Of a stretch of DNA of 12,945 bases, positions 1 through 6,664 are shown in pieces. The notes under the pieces were generated by a model. The model saw only the letters and a list, made by a program, of their open reading frames with translations, did no database searches and had not been told where the DNA came from. The DNA lies in the NCBI GenBank assembly GCA_028282485.1, contig JANQHU010000183.1, positions 1 through 12,945 on the forward strand. Direction: 5' to 3'. Made by a program: the position numbers and the translations under genes. Positions within the stretch are counted from its first letter, which is position 1. Each line of letters opens with the position of its first letter. This DNA comes from Bacillota bacterium (lineage in GTDB: Bacteria; Bacillota; UBA4882; UBA8346).

Positions 1-449
1 AATAACCACGAAGTTCGGACAATATAAAATTGATTCAAAAGCATCCGTACCAACATTTCCCCTTGGAGCTTGGTCTGACCGTAAACACTGACGGGATTGG
101 TAGGCGCATATTCTCCATAAGGCTGGCTGGCCATCCCGTCAAAAACATAATCCGTCGAAATATAGACTAAAGCAGCCTCTACCAAAGCAGTAGCGTTAAC
201 CACGTTTTTGGTAGCGATTACATTGGCTAAATAAGCTTTTTGGGGATTTAATTCGCACTCATCCACCTGGGTCATGGCGGCACAATGAATTACTACCTCC
301 GGTTTTACTTTTTCAAAGTAAGCCCTAGTATCTCCATATACCGTTAAATCTAATTCCGGTAGGTCCGTGGCAAAAACTTGGTCATTTATTAATACTTCTT
401 GCAGAGAACGACCCAACTGGCCGTTTCCTCCGGTAATTAAGAGGCGCAT
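1..449 (-). CDS. rmlD: dTDP-4-dehydrorhamnose reductase RmlD (3' part outside window)
   Basis: Last enzyme of dTDP-L-rhamnose synthesis: NAD(P)H-dependent reduction of dTDP-4-keto-L-rhamnose, in the cytoplasm. I translated 149 codons by hand. The N-terminus has the Rossmann motif TGGNGQLG (residues 6-13), then STDYVFDG (98-105), the short-chain dehydrogenase pair Y123xxxK127 in YGQTK, and RTSWL (145-149), all characteristic of RmlD. The frame stays open to base 1, so roughly the C-terminal half is missing only because the window ends. The ATG at 449 overlaps the TAA of rmlB by one base (TAATG), with an AAGGAG ribosome site at 459-464 inside the end of rmlB, which suggests translational coupling. 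It is the fifth gene of the rml unit. Confidence 0.95.
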   Translation of the reverse strand, partial: MRLLITGGNGQLGRSLQEVLINDQVFATDLPELDLTVYGDTRAYFEKVKPEVVIHCAAMTQVDECELNPQKAYLANVIATKNVVNATALVEAALVYISTDYVFDGMASQPYGEYAPTNPVSVYGQTKLQGEMLVRMLLNQFYIVRTSWL

Positions 450-1477
450 TAAGAAAAACTCCTTTCCCGCTGCCCATACATTTTCTGATAATATTGTTGG
501 TAGGCTCCCGACTTGATAGTCTGCCACCAGACCTGATTTTCCAGATACCAGTTAATGGTTATCGCCATGCCCCTCTCAAAATCATATTCGGGAGCCCATG
601 CTAATTCTTTCTTTATTTTGGTAGCATCAATAGCATAACGGCGATCGTGACCGGGCCGATCTTTAACGTAAGTAATCAGGCTTTCCGATTTCCCTAAAGC
701 CTTGATAATCAACTTCACAATGTCAATATTTGGATACTCGTTATTACCCCCAATATTATAAACCTCACCCACTCGACCACCATGAAAAACCAGGTCGATC
801 CCCTGACAATGGTCCTTGACATGGAGCCAATCCCGTACATTTAGACCATCTCCATAAACGGGTAAGGGCTTCTCTTCTAAAGCATTAGAAATCATTAAAG
901 GAATTAATTTTTCGGGAAATTGAAAAGGGCCATAATTATTGGAACAGCGGGTAATTAAAACTGGCTGGCCAAAAGTATGATAAGCCGCCAACACTAAAAG
1001 ATCGGCACTTGCTTTACTGGCCGAATAGGGACTATTAGGAGCTAGAGGCTTCGTTTCACTAAAATAACCGGTCTCTCCCAAGCTACCATATACTTCATCT
1101 GTGGACACCTGCAAAAAACGGGGTACTTTATACTTCCGGGCCAGATCAAGAAGAGCCTGGGTCCCTAAAATATTAGTTTGGACAAAAATATCCGGCTGGG
1201 TAATACTCCGGTCCACATGGGACTCAGCCGCTAGATGAATGCCCCCATCTAACCCGGTGGCAAAATAGGGCTCTAAAAACTGGCGGTCGCCAACATCCCC
1301 TTTCACAAAACGATAATTAGGGTTCCCTTCTAAAGCCTTTAAATTTTCTAGGTTACCAGCATAAGTAAGCAGATCAAGATTTAGCAACTCATACTGAGGA
1401 TATTTATTAGCTAAATAATGGATTAAATTACTTCCGATAAACCCTGCTCCACCAGTAATTAACAAACGCTTTTTCAT
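449..1477 (-). CDS. rmlB: dTDP-glucose 4,6-dehydratase RmlB
   Basis: Converts dTDP-D-glucose to dTDP-4-keto-6-deoxy-D-glucose using bound NAD+, the second step of dTDP-rhamnose synthesis. The 342-residue protein has the usual length. Visible motifs are the NAD-binding TGGAGFIGS (8-16), the catalytic TDE triad (126-128, in STDEVY), and Y151SASK155, the short-chain dehydrogenase Tyr/Lys pair. RDW and the RPGHDRRYAID block in the C-terminal substrate domain are typical of the family. The ATG start follows a GAGAGG ribosome site (1486-1491) with 8 nt spacing. It starts 12 nt after the gmhB stop and its own stop overlaps the rmlD start, so it is clearly part of the same operon. Confidence 0.97.
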   Translation of the reverse strand: MKKRLLITGGAGFIGSNLIHYLANKYPQYELLNLDLLTYAGNLENLKALEGNPNYRFVKGDVGDRQFLEPYFATGLDGGIHLAAESHVDRSITQPDIFVQTNILGTQALLDLARKYKVPRFLQVSTDEVYGSLGETGYFSETKPLAPNSPYSASKASADLLVLAAYHTFGQPVLITRCSNNYGPFQFPEKLIPLMISNALEEKPLPVYGDGLNVRDWLHVKDHCQGIDLVFHGGRVGEVYNIGGNNEYPNIDIVKLIIKALGKSESLITYVKDRPGHDRRYAIDATKIKKELAWAPEYDFERGMAITINWYLENQVWWQTIKSGAYQQYYQKMYGQRERSFS

Positions 1478-1489
1478 TTTATTAACCTC

Positions 1490-2008
1490 TCAAAAGAATA
1501 TTTCTTGTTCTTGTAAATAGTCGTACAGATTAGTGGTGGCAAATAAATAACCAGGCAGTCCCGCATTGGCTGCCGCTTGAAGATCGGTTTCTTGATCCCC
1601 TACTAAAAACGAACCGCTCCGCTCAATGGACCACTCGTCAAAAGCCTGTAAAATCATCCCCGGAGAAGGTTTACGACAATTACAAACCTTCCGATACCGG
1701 GTAATTACTCCTTCGGCAAAATGAGGACAGTAGTAAAAACGATCAATTCCAGTTCCTATTTTAGCCAATTCTAGGTTCATCCACTGATGTAACCTCTGAA
1801 TATCTTTTTCCTGGTAATACCCCCGGGCGACGCCTCCTTGATTTGTAACCACAAAGACCAGATACCCGGCTTTTTTTAAGAAACAAATCGTTTTTTGAGC
1901 TCCAGGAATCCACTCAAAGTCTCCTCTTCGATGCACATACCCTTTATTAATATTTAAAACTCCATCTCGATCAAAAAAAACCGCTTTCCTTTTAATACTT
2001 GATTTCAC
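1490..2008 (-). CDS. gmhB: D-glycero-D-manno-heptose-1,7-bisphosphate 7-phosphatase (GmhB, HAD-IIIA family)
   Basis: Removes the 7-phosphate from D-glycero-D-manno-heptose 1,7-bisphosphate, a step in making ADP- or GDP-activated heptose for LPS core or S-layer and capsule glycans. The HAD motifs are present: DRDGVLN (nucleophile Asp and the acid/base Asp two residues later), VVTNQ, K-P in CRKPSPG, and GDQETD near the C-terminus. The four zinc ligands CPH and CNC, which separate GmhB from other HAD enzymes, are all there. Length (172 aa) fits the family. I prefer the GTG at 2008 because it lies 7 nt from GGAGG (2016-2020), the spacing seen at most neighbours; the adjacent GTG at 2011 is possible and adds one residue. 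It sits between rmlC and rmlB with 12-15 nt gaps. Partner heptose genes (gmhA, hldE/hddA, hddC) are not in the window. Confidence 0.9.
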   Translation of the reverse strand: MKSSIKRKAVFFDRDGVLNINKGYVHRRGDFEWIPGAQKTICFLKKAGYLVFVVTNQGGVARGYYQEKDIQRLHQWMNLELAKIGTGIDRFYYCPHFAEGVITRYRKVCNCRKPSPGMILQAFDEWSIERSGSFLVGDQETDLQAAANAGLPGYLFATTNLYDYLQEQEIFF

Positions 2009-2023
2009 CACAACTCCTCCGTT

Positions 2024-2479
2024 TTAACGGTTTTTGGTCTCCCAGTCAAAGCCAATCTGAGGATCATCAAAGGCTAGCCGATATTCATCCGGATTACCGG
2101 GTTGGTACGACTCGGTAGTAACATAAGTAATCATGGCCAGTTGGGACCCCAGCACGCGGTAGCCATGAGCGACTCCCGCCGGAATTACCAATAAAATGGG
2201 ATTAGTTTCTCCCATATAAAAGACATTAGTCTCTCCCTTAGTGGTTGAATCTTCCCGCAAATCATGTAAAACTACCTGAGCATTACCCACGGGAAAAAAC
2301 CAGAGATCGTCTTGACGTTGGTGATAATGAAAGGCTTTAATCACCCCAGGGTAGGTCAAAGACATGGAAAACTGTCCAAATTGCTTTAATAACTGGTCAT
2401 CATCCCGTAAAACTTCCATAAAATAGCCCCTGTCATCCACGTGACGAACTAATTTTTTTACCTGGACACCTGTAATCAC
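2024..2479 (-). CDS. rmlC: short-form dTDP-4-dehydrorhamnose 3,5-epimerase (RmlC-like cupin)
   Basis: Expected to epimerise C3 and C5 of dTDP-4-keto-6-deoxyglucose, step three of dTDP-rhamnose synthesis. At 151 aa it is shorter than classical RmlC (about 180). Family features are DDRGYFMEV (15-23), a histidine in GVIKAFHYH (45-53) at the place of the catalytic His, IPAGVAHGY (99-107), a Tyr at 119 in ITYVTT, and DDPQIGFDW near the C-terminus. The classical RGLHYQ motif reads KAFHYH, so the phosphate-binding Arg is replaced. I still call it rmlC because it lies between rmlA and rmlB and no other epimerase is present. It starts with GTG, 7 nt from GGAGG (2487-2491), 22 nt after rmlA. A related cupin such as a sugar ketoisomerase is the alternative. 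Confidence 0.82.
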   Translation of the reverse strand: MITGVQVKKLVRHVDDRGYFMEVLRDDDQLLKQFGQFSMSLTYPGVIKAFHYHQRQDDLWFFPVGNAQVVLHDLREDSTTKGETNVFYMGETNPILLVIPAGVAHGYRVLGSQLAMITYVTTESYQPGNPDEYRLAFDDPQIGFDWETKNR

Positions 2480-2501
2480 TTTTTAGCCTCCAATTTTTTT
2501 A

Positions 2502-3248
2502 TTATTTACAAAATATTTTTTCCCATTCTTCTCCCAAATCATAACCCTGAACGTATTCATTGGCCCGGTAGATGGACTCAAAAGTTCCGGCATCGGTCCA
2601 CCAGCCGTCAATAATATCATAGGTTAATGTGCCTGCCTGGATATAAGCATTATTGACATCAGTAATCTCAAACTCTCCCCGCCCGGAAGGTTTTAAAGTC
2701 TTAATAATCTCAAAAACCCGGGCATCATACATATAAATCCCGGTTACACCATAATCAGATTTCGGATTTTGGGGTTTTTCTTCAATATCAATAATATTTT
2801 GGCCTTGCAACTGGGCCACTCCGTAACGCTGGGGATCGGGAACCTTTTTGATCAAAATCTTGGCTCCGCCTGCCTGATTCTCAAAATTCTCCGCAAACCG
2901 ACAGATACTACTCGAGAAAATATTATCCCCTAAGATCACCAGACAGTTGTCCTGCCCCACAAAATTTTCGGCCAAACTTAAAGCCTGGGCAATCCCTCCC
3001 GGTTGATCCTGTATTCTGTAAGTAAACTCCAGGTCAAAATCATAACCGCTGCCTAAAAGATTAACCACGCTTCCCATATGTTCTTTGCCGGTAACAATTA
3101 AAATCTCCCGAATCCCACACTGCCGCATTTTAGCAATCGGATAATAAATCATCGGATATTTCCCGACTGGTAATAAATGTTTATTAGTCACCCGCGTTAA
3201 CGGAAAAAGCCTTGAACCCGTACCACCTGCTAAAATAATTCCTTTCAT
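2502..3248 (-). CDS. rmlA: glucose-1-phosphate thymidylyltransferase RmlA (short form)
   Basis: Makes dTDP-glucose from dTTP and glucose-1-phosphate, the committing step of the rhamnose pathway. The 248-residue protein has the nucleotidyltransferase signature LAGGTGSRLFPLT (6-18) with the following Lys in NKHLLPVGK (22-30), the metal-binding Asp of LGDN (106-109), EEKP (156-159), GEFEITD (191-197) and WWTDAGT. It lacks the C-terminal extension of the 290-residue enterobacterial enzymes, like other short Gram-positive-type RmlA proteins. An upstream ATG at 3266 is in frame, but GAGGAGGAG (3256-3264) lies exactly 7 nt before the ATG at 3248, so I take 3248 as the start. First gene of the left unit, with about 470 bases of non-coding DNA upstream. 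Confidence 0.96.
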   Translation of the reverse strand: MKGIILAGGTGSRLFPLTRVTNKHLLPVGKYPMIYYPIAKMRQCGIREILIVTGKEHMGSVVNLLGSGYDFDLEFTYRIQDQPGGIAQALSLAENFVGQDNCLVILGDNIFSSSICRFAENFENQAGGAKILIKKVPDPQRYGVAQLQGQNIIDIEEKPQNPKSDYGVTGIYMYDARVFEIIKTLKPSGRGEFEITDVNNAYIQAGTLTYDIIDGWWTDAGTFESIYRANEYVQGYDLGEEWEKIFCK

Positions 3249-3255
3249 AAGCAAA

Positions 3256-3264
3256 CTCCTCCTC
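3256..3264 (-). promoter_or_regulatory. ribosome binding site deciding the rmlA start
   Basis: GAGGAGGAG on the minus strand, 7 nt before the ATG at 3248. It makes the in-frame ATG at 3266, which would lie upstream of the site, very unlikely. Confidence 0.9.
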
Positions 3265-3380
3265 ATTGAAAATATTTTTTAGTAAATAATTAGGGTAATT
3301 CTTGATAACGGGATCTATGCAAAATATCGCCTCTCTACTATCATACTGCCGATTCCGACGAAAAAATTAAGAAAAGAAAT

Positions 3381-3409
3381 TTTAAAAGCTTTTATTCGCC
3401 AAAAATCAA
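3381..3409 (-). promoter_or_regulatory. weak candidate sigma-A promoter for the rml unit
   Basis: On the minus strand TTGATT (3404-3409) and TTTAAA (3381-3386) are separated by 17 nt. Each hexamer matches four of six consensus bases. The -10 partly overlaps the palindrome at 3383-3394, which could be an operator, but that is inference. Nothing better upstream of rmlA was found by eye. Confidence 0.3.
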
Positions 3410-3632
3410 CATACTCCTTTTCCAATTACCCAAAATGATTAATCTGCTTCTGGCAAAAGTTTTATAATATAAGGTACTTGGCTATTTTATGTGGGTAAAT
3501 TTAGAAGTAGAATTAGTTAGTACTTGATCCGTTTTGTAGATATCTTCCCCCCCAAATAAAAAAACGCCAAAAAAATATGAAAAATATGTATAAATTTCCT
3601 TAACAAATTAAAGAATACTTTATAAATAAGCC

Positions 3633-3660
3633 TTTATTATTCTTTAAATTATGCTATAAT
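3633..3660 (+). promoter_or_regulatory. extended -10 promoter of the barrel gene
   Basis: TGCTATAAT gives a perfect -10 hexamer (3655-3660) with the extended -10 TG at 3652-3653. The best -35 is TTTATT (3633-3638) at 16 nt, a poor match that the extended -10 could offset. Transcription would begin near 3667, leaving a leader of about 50 nt before the ATG at 3719. Confidence 0.7.
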
Positions 3661-3704
3661 TTCATTGTGGTACAAATTTTACAAATTTACAACTGTTCTA
3701 AACT

Positions 3705-3710
3705 GGAGGG
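3705..3710 (+). promoter_or_regulatory. ribosome binding site deciding the barrel gene start
   Basis: GGAGGG lies 8 nt before the ATG at 3719. It supports the start that leaves a clean signal peptide at the N-terminus. Confidence 0.9.
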
Positions 3711-3718
3711 TTTTATTA

Positions 3719-4300
3719 ATGATTGCAAAAAAAATTATCGGTTTGGCCATTACGACAATTATTTTAATTTTGGGGATTAACTTTTCTGCTTCTGCTCTTT
3801 CTGTAGAAAGTGACAAAATTACCCTTGTGGGAAAAATTGGGTTTCAATTTGCCGGGCAATATCATGAAGGTTTAACGAATACCCAACACGCCAGCCAAGA
3901 CGGGTACTCTTTAAGTAGCGAATTTTTGGTTGACGGCCCCCAAAACTTCGCTTTTGGCGGAGGAATTGAATACCAATTACGCAGAAATCGCATCGGTCAT
4001 GATGATGACTACCGCTTTATTCCTTTATACGCCGTGGGAAAATACACTATTCCTTTGGGTGAAAGTGTTGATTTATTTATCAACGGAAAAGTCGGCTATA
4101 ACTTTGCTTCCTATAAAAATAACGGCGCGTTTATTAACCGAGGCGGTACTTATGTAGCTGGAGGCGGCGGCTTTATCCTGGGAAATATGTATATCTTTGA
4201 GCTCAACTACGCTGTTTACGGCGGAGATTTTAACTTCCAAGCTAAAAAAGATAATTATGCTACTTTTAATGTGGCTTTTGGGGTTAATTTAGATTTTTAG
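3719..4300 (+). CDS. small outer-membrane beta-barrel protein
   Basis: The 193-residue product starts with a Sec signal peptide: Lys4-Lys5, a hydrophobic core (6-20), then A24-S25-A26 as the signal peptidase site. The mature part (about 167 aa) alternates polar and hydrophobic or aromatic residues in short segments joined by Gly/Asn/Asp-rich turns, has many Gly and Tyr, no membrane helix and no Cys, and ends in NLDF with a terminal Phe, the usual barrel-assembly signal. I infer an eight-stranded barrel of the OmpX/OmpA-N type; the function is unknown. The ATG is set by GGAGGG (3705-3710), 8 nt upstream; an in-frame TTG at 3665 lies on the predicted transcription start and is rejected. It is transcribed alone, divergent from rmlA and convergent with the glycosyltransferase unit. 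A role in polysaccharide export is not shown: so small a barrel would be narrow. Confidence 0.85.
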   Translation: MIAKKIIGLAITTIILILGINFSASALSVESDKITLVGKIGFQFAGQYHEGLTNTQHASQDGYSLSSEFLVDGPQNFAFGGGIEYQLRRNRIGHDDDYRFIPLYAVGKYTIPLGESVDLFINGKVGYNFASYKNNGAFINRGGTYVAGGGGFILGNMYIFELNYAVYGGDFNFQAKKDNYATFNVAFGVNLDF

Positions 4301-4302
4301 AG

Positions 4303-4341
4303 AGTATTTTTTTATTAAATAATTTTGATCAAAAAGATACT
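4303..4341 (+). repeat. AT-rich inverted repeat just after the barrel gene
   Basis: Arms 4303-4313 and 4331-4341 pair over 11 bases with one G-U wobble and a 17-nt loop, starting 2 nt after the stop codon. Nearly all pairs are A-U and no T run follows, so it is a poor terminator; it might protect the 3' end of the mRNA. Confidence 0.4.
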
Positions 4342-4362
4342 TTCGGTACCACAAAGATTATC

Positions 4363-4405
4363 AAAACCCACCATGAACAAGAATCAGGGTGGGTTTTTTA
4401 TTTTT
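4363..4405 (+). terminator. intrinsic terminator between convergent units
   Basis: AAAACCCACC (4363-4372) and GGTGGGTTTT (4388-4397) form a perfect 10-bp stem with a 15-nt loop, followed by T runs (to 4399, then again from 4401). This is a strong terminator for the barrel gene. In the other direction the hairpin is followed by only four T, so it may also stop transcripts of the glycosyltransferase unit, whose last stop codon is at 4438, but less well. Confidence 0.9.
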
Positions 4406-4437
4406 TAACCTTAAAATCATTCAATATTTTTTCAAAT

Positions 4438-5550
4438 TCAACTAAAACAGTTATTAACCATTTCTTTAATTTCTGTTTGAAAGCGTTCTTCAGAAAACCG
4501 CACCGCATTCTCCCGACAATTCCGATAATCAATTGGGACCTCATTTTTTTCAAATGATTGCACAGCCGCTATTAATGATTCCACCTTTTGTTCCGGAAAA
4601 AAGACACCAGTGGGTTTAGATGAATCTAATCCTTGGACTGTTTCTAAAGCGCCCCCCCGCCCGAAAGCAAGCACCGGAGTCCCACAAGCCTGAGCCTCAA
4701 CGGGAATAATACCGAAATCTTCTTCCGCAGCAAAAACAAAGGCCTTCGCTTTTTGGAGTTGTTCTTTTAATACGGGAAAGGATTGATACCCTAACAGCTC
4801 CACATTAGCCGTAGCTTGGGCTTTCACTTTCGCAAACTCCGGGCCATCACCAATTACTACTAATTTTTTATCCGGCATCTTAGCAAAGGCTGCGACAATC
4901 AAATCCATTTTTTTATAAGGAACCATGCGTGAAGCAGTCAGATAAAAATCTTCTTTTTGGTCACAAAACTGAAAATCATTAATGGCTACCGGAGGATAAA
5001 TAACCGCTGCTTCCCGGTGATATACTTTCCAGATTCGTTTGGCAATAAACCGGGAATTAGCCACAAACTGATCTACTCCGCTCGCCGTGCGATAATCCCA
5101 TAAACGTATTTTATGTAACATCACTTTAGCTAACCAGCCCTTTAAACCTTTGTTTAAACCAGTCTCCCGCAAATATTGATGTTGTAAATCCCAGGCGTAG
5201 CGAATCGGCGAATGAACATAGGAAAGATGGACCTGATTCGGTCCCGTTAATACCCCTTTGGCAACGGCGTGAGCACTAGATAAGACTAAATCATACCCAG
5301 ATAAGTCAAATTGTTCAATTGCGAGAGGCATCAGGGGCAAATAGTGGCGAAAATAGCGCTTCGCAAGGGGTAATTTTTGAATAAAAGAAGTCTGAACCCT
5401 TTTATTCAGAATAAACCCACGCTGGTTTGGGGGTAAAAAATCAACCAGACTATATAAATCAGCCTCCGGATATATTTTTAACAGCTGCTCGACAACCCGC
5501 TCCGAGCCGGCATAATTATCAAACCATTCGTGAACTAAAGCAATCTTCAA
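4438..5550 (-). CDS. GT4 family glycosyltransferase, WbaZ-like
   Basis: Cytoplasmic, retaining GT-B glycosyltransferase expected to add one sugar to the lipid-linked repeat unit. The 370-residue protein begins MKIALVHEWF and continues AGSERVVEQL, the N-terminal pattern of the WbaZ-like mannosyltransferase group. The C-terminal nucleotide-sugar site shows TASRMVPYKKMD (R208, K213), GDGPE and the EX7E motif E277-E285 in EDFGIIPVE. Mannosyl transfer is suggested by the subgroup but donor and acceptor cannot be read from sequence. The start is TTG, overlapping the TGA of the preceding gene (TTGA, 4 bases), with GAGGAGG (5561-5567) 10 nt upstream. A seven-G run on the coding strand (4652-4658) lies in a Gly-rich segment. 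Last gene of the right unit. Confidence 0.9.
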   Translation of the reverse strand: MKIALVHEWFDNYAGSERVVEQLLKIYPEADLYSLVDFLPPNQRGFILNKRVQTSFIQKLPLAKRYFRHYLPLMPLAIEQFDLSGYDLVLSSAHAVAKGVLTGPNQVHLSYVHSPIRYAWDLQHQYLRETGLNKGLKGWLAKVMLHKIRLWDYRTASGVDQFVANSRFIAKRIWKVYHREAAVIYPPVAINDFQFCDQKEDFYLTASRMVPYKKMDLIVAAFAKMPDKKLVVIGDGPEFAKVKAQATANVELLGYQSFPVLKEQLQKAKAFVFAAEEDFGIIPVEAQACGTPVLAFGRGGALETVQGLDSSKPTGVFFPEQKVESLIAAVQSFEKNEVPIDYRNCRENAVRFSEERFQTEIKEMVNNCFS

Positions 5551-6632
5551 CGATCTAAAACCTCCTCAATTACTTTAACAGTTTCCGTGGCACAATTCTC
5601 CCAAGAGAAACTTTTGGCATGTGCTAACCCTTTCTGCCTCAAAATATTCTGTAATTGGGGATTCTCCACTAGTATTTTAATCTGCGCCGCAATATCCGCC
5701 GGGTTATGGGGATCACAATATAAGGCATTCTCCTGAAATATTTCTGGTAACGAAGCTGCTCGGGAGACGATTACCGGGCAACCACAGGCCATTGCTTCTA
5801 AAGGAGGTAGTCCAAAGCCTTCGTAAAATGAAGGGAAAATAAAACACAAAGCATTTTGATAAAGGGCTTTTAATTCCCCATCGGAGACGTAACCCAAATG
5901 CTTAATATTCTTCGTTAGATCTAATGCCACTAACTTAAAAACACTTTCATTAAAACCACCGGCGATTACTACTTCATAATCAAAATTACCTAACAATTTA
6001 ATTGCCTTGACGATCCCGATAAAATTCTTATTGGGGTTCATACTGCTCACTGCAAAAAGATACTTTCTTTTCGCAAGCCGATATTTACATAATACCTTTT
6101 CATCAGCTATAATGCGCTCAATTTGTTCTTTCCCTAAATAAATAGGAAAAAGTTTATGTTTTTTAATCTGAGCACTTTCGCTTAACTCTTTTTTGGAAAA
6201 ATGAGAATTAGTAATAATCTTTTGGGCTATCTTCCCTAAATAAACAGACAAAAACCGATACCAATAACCATATAGCTGGGAATAGGCCTGGGGTGATTTA
6301 AAGACCGCGGCATCGTGAATCGTCACGATCTGTTTCCATTTCAACAAAGGAGCAGCATTACAGAGATTAATTAGTAAGTTTCCCGAAGAATAAAAAGGAA
6401 GTTCCATTTGCTCCCAGAGATGGCCCGTACAAAAACCTCGCGATTGGATGCCAATATTTTTCAAATCAATATTTTGTTTAACATTGGGGGGAGTAATTAA
6501 AATAAAGGACAAACTTCGATTCAGTTTTTGTTGCTCAATTAAAGAATCCAGTGCTCTTAACAGCTCAATTGCATATCGTTGCACACCAGTTATCTCTTGA
6601 GTCAGAAAACGACCATTAATATATATCTTCAA
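5547..6632 (-). CDS. GT4 family glycosyltransferase, MtfB-like
   Basis: A second retaining GT-B glycosyltransferase of 361 aa. The N-terminus MKIYINGRFL followed by GVQRYAIELL (16-25) is typical of the MtfB/RfaG-like GT4 proteins seen in O-antigen and exopolysaccharide clusters. TIHD (104-107), SSMNPNKN (196-203) and EX7E E271-E279 in EGFGLPPLE mark acceptor and donor sites. The sugar transferred is unknown; mannose or rhamnose would fit the subgroup and the neighbouring rml genes, but that is inference. The start is TTG, with AGGAG (6644-6648) 11 nt before it; no in-frame ATG is near. Its TGA overlaps the start of the next gene, so the two are probably translationally coupled. The upstream gene ends 32 nt before it. 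Confidence 0.9.
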   Translation of the reverse strand: MKIYINGRFLTQEITGVQRYAIELLRALDSLIEQQKLNRSLSFILITPPNVKQNIDLKNIGIQSRGFCTGHLWEQMELPFYSSGNLLINLCNAAPLLKWKQIVTIHDAAVFKSPQAYSQLYGYWYRFLSVYLGKIAQKIITNSHFSKKELSESAQIKKHKLFPIYLGKEQIERIIADEKVLCKYRLAKRKYLFAVSSMNPNKNFIGIVKAIKLLGNFDYEVVIAGGFNESVFKLVALDLTKNIKHLGYVSDGELKALYQNALCFIFPSFYEGFGLPPLEAMACGCPVIVSRAASLPEIFQENALYCDPHNPADIAAQIKILVENPQLQNILRQKGLAHAKSFSWENCATETVKVIEEVLDR

Positions 6633-6664
6633 TTAAAAAATATCTCCTAATTTAAATTTTTTAT

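Larger units (their letters stand above)
3249..3718. other. divergent intergenic region between rmlA and the barrel gene
   Basis: This 470-base AT-rich stretch carries no coding sequence that I can support. It holds the ribosome sites and promoters of two divergent genes. Other visible items are a perfect 12-bp palindrome TAAAAGCTTTTA (3383-3394), a run of seven C (3547-3553), two copies of CGCCAAAAA (3398-3406 and 3565-3573) and two copies of GTACTTG (3474-3480 and 3520-3526). None of these matches an operator or riboswitch that I know. If the rml promoter is near 3409 the mRNA leader would be about 125 nt. Confidence 0.7.

Noticed and set aside
3324..3331. GGCGATAT on the minus strand, resembling a SigD (flagellar-type) -10 element
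   Set aside because: No TAAA-like -35 lies about 15 nt upstream, so it is probably chance.
3398..3573. CGCCAAAAA and GTACTTG repeats as a CRISPR or iteron array
   Set aside because: Only two copies of each, 7-9 bases long and irregularly placed in AT-rich DNA.
3665..3718. N-terminal extension of the barrel protein from a TTG at 3665
   Set aside because: It lies on the predicted transcription start, has no ribosome site, and would put 18 residues before a clean signal peptide that begins after GGAGGG and ATG.
3930..4157. 75-codon plus-strand open frame
   Set aside because: Lies wholly inside the barrel gene in another frame, with no ribosome site or recognisable domain.
3719..4300. PagL-type lipid A deacylase, because of a His-x-Ser in the barrel protein
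   Set aside because: The His-Ala-Ser is in the N-terminal part, not at the C-terminal catalytic position of PagL, and the surrounding residues do not match.
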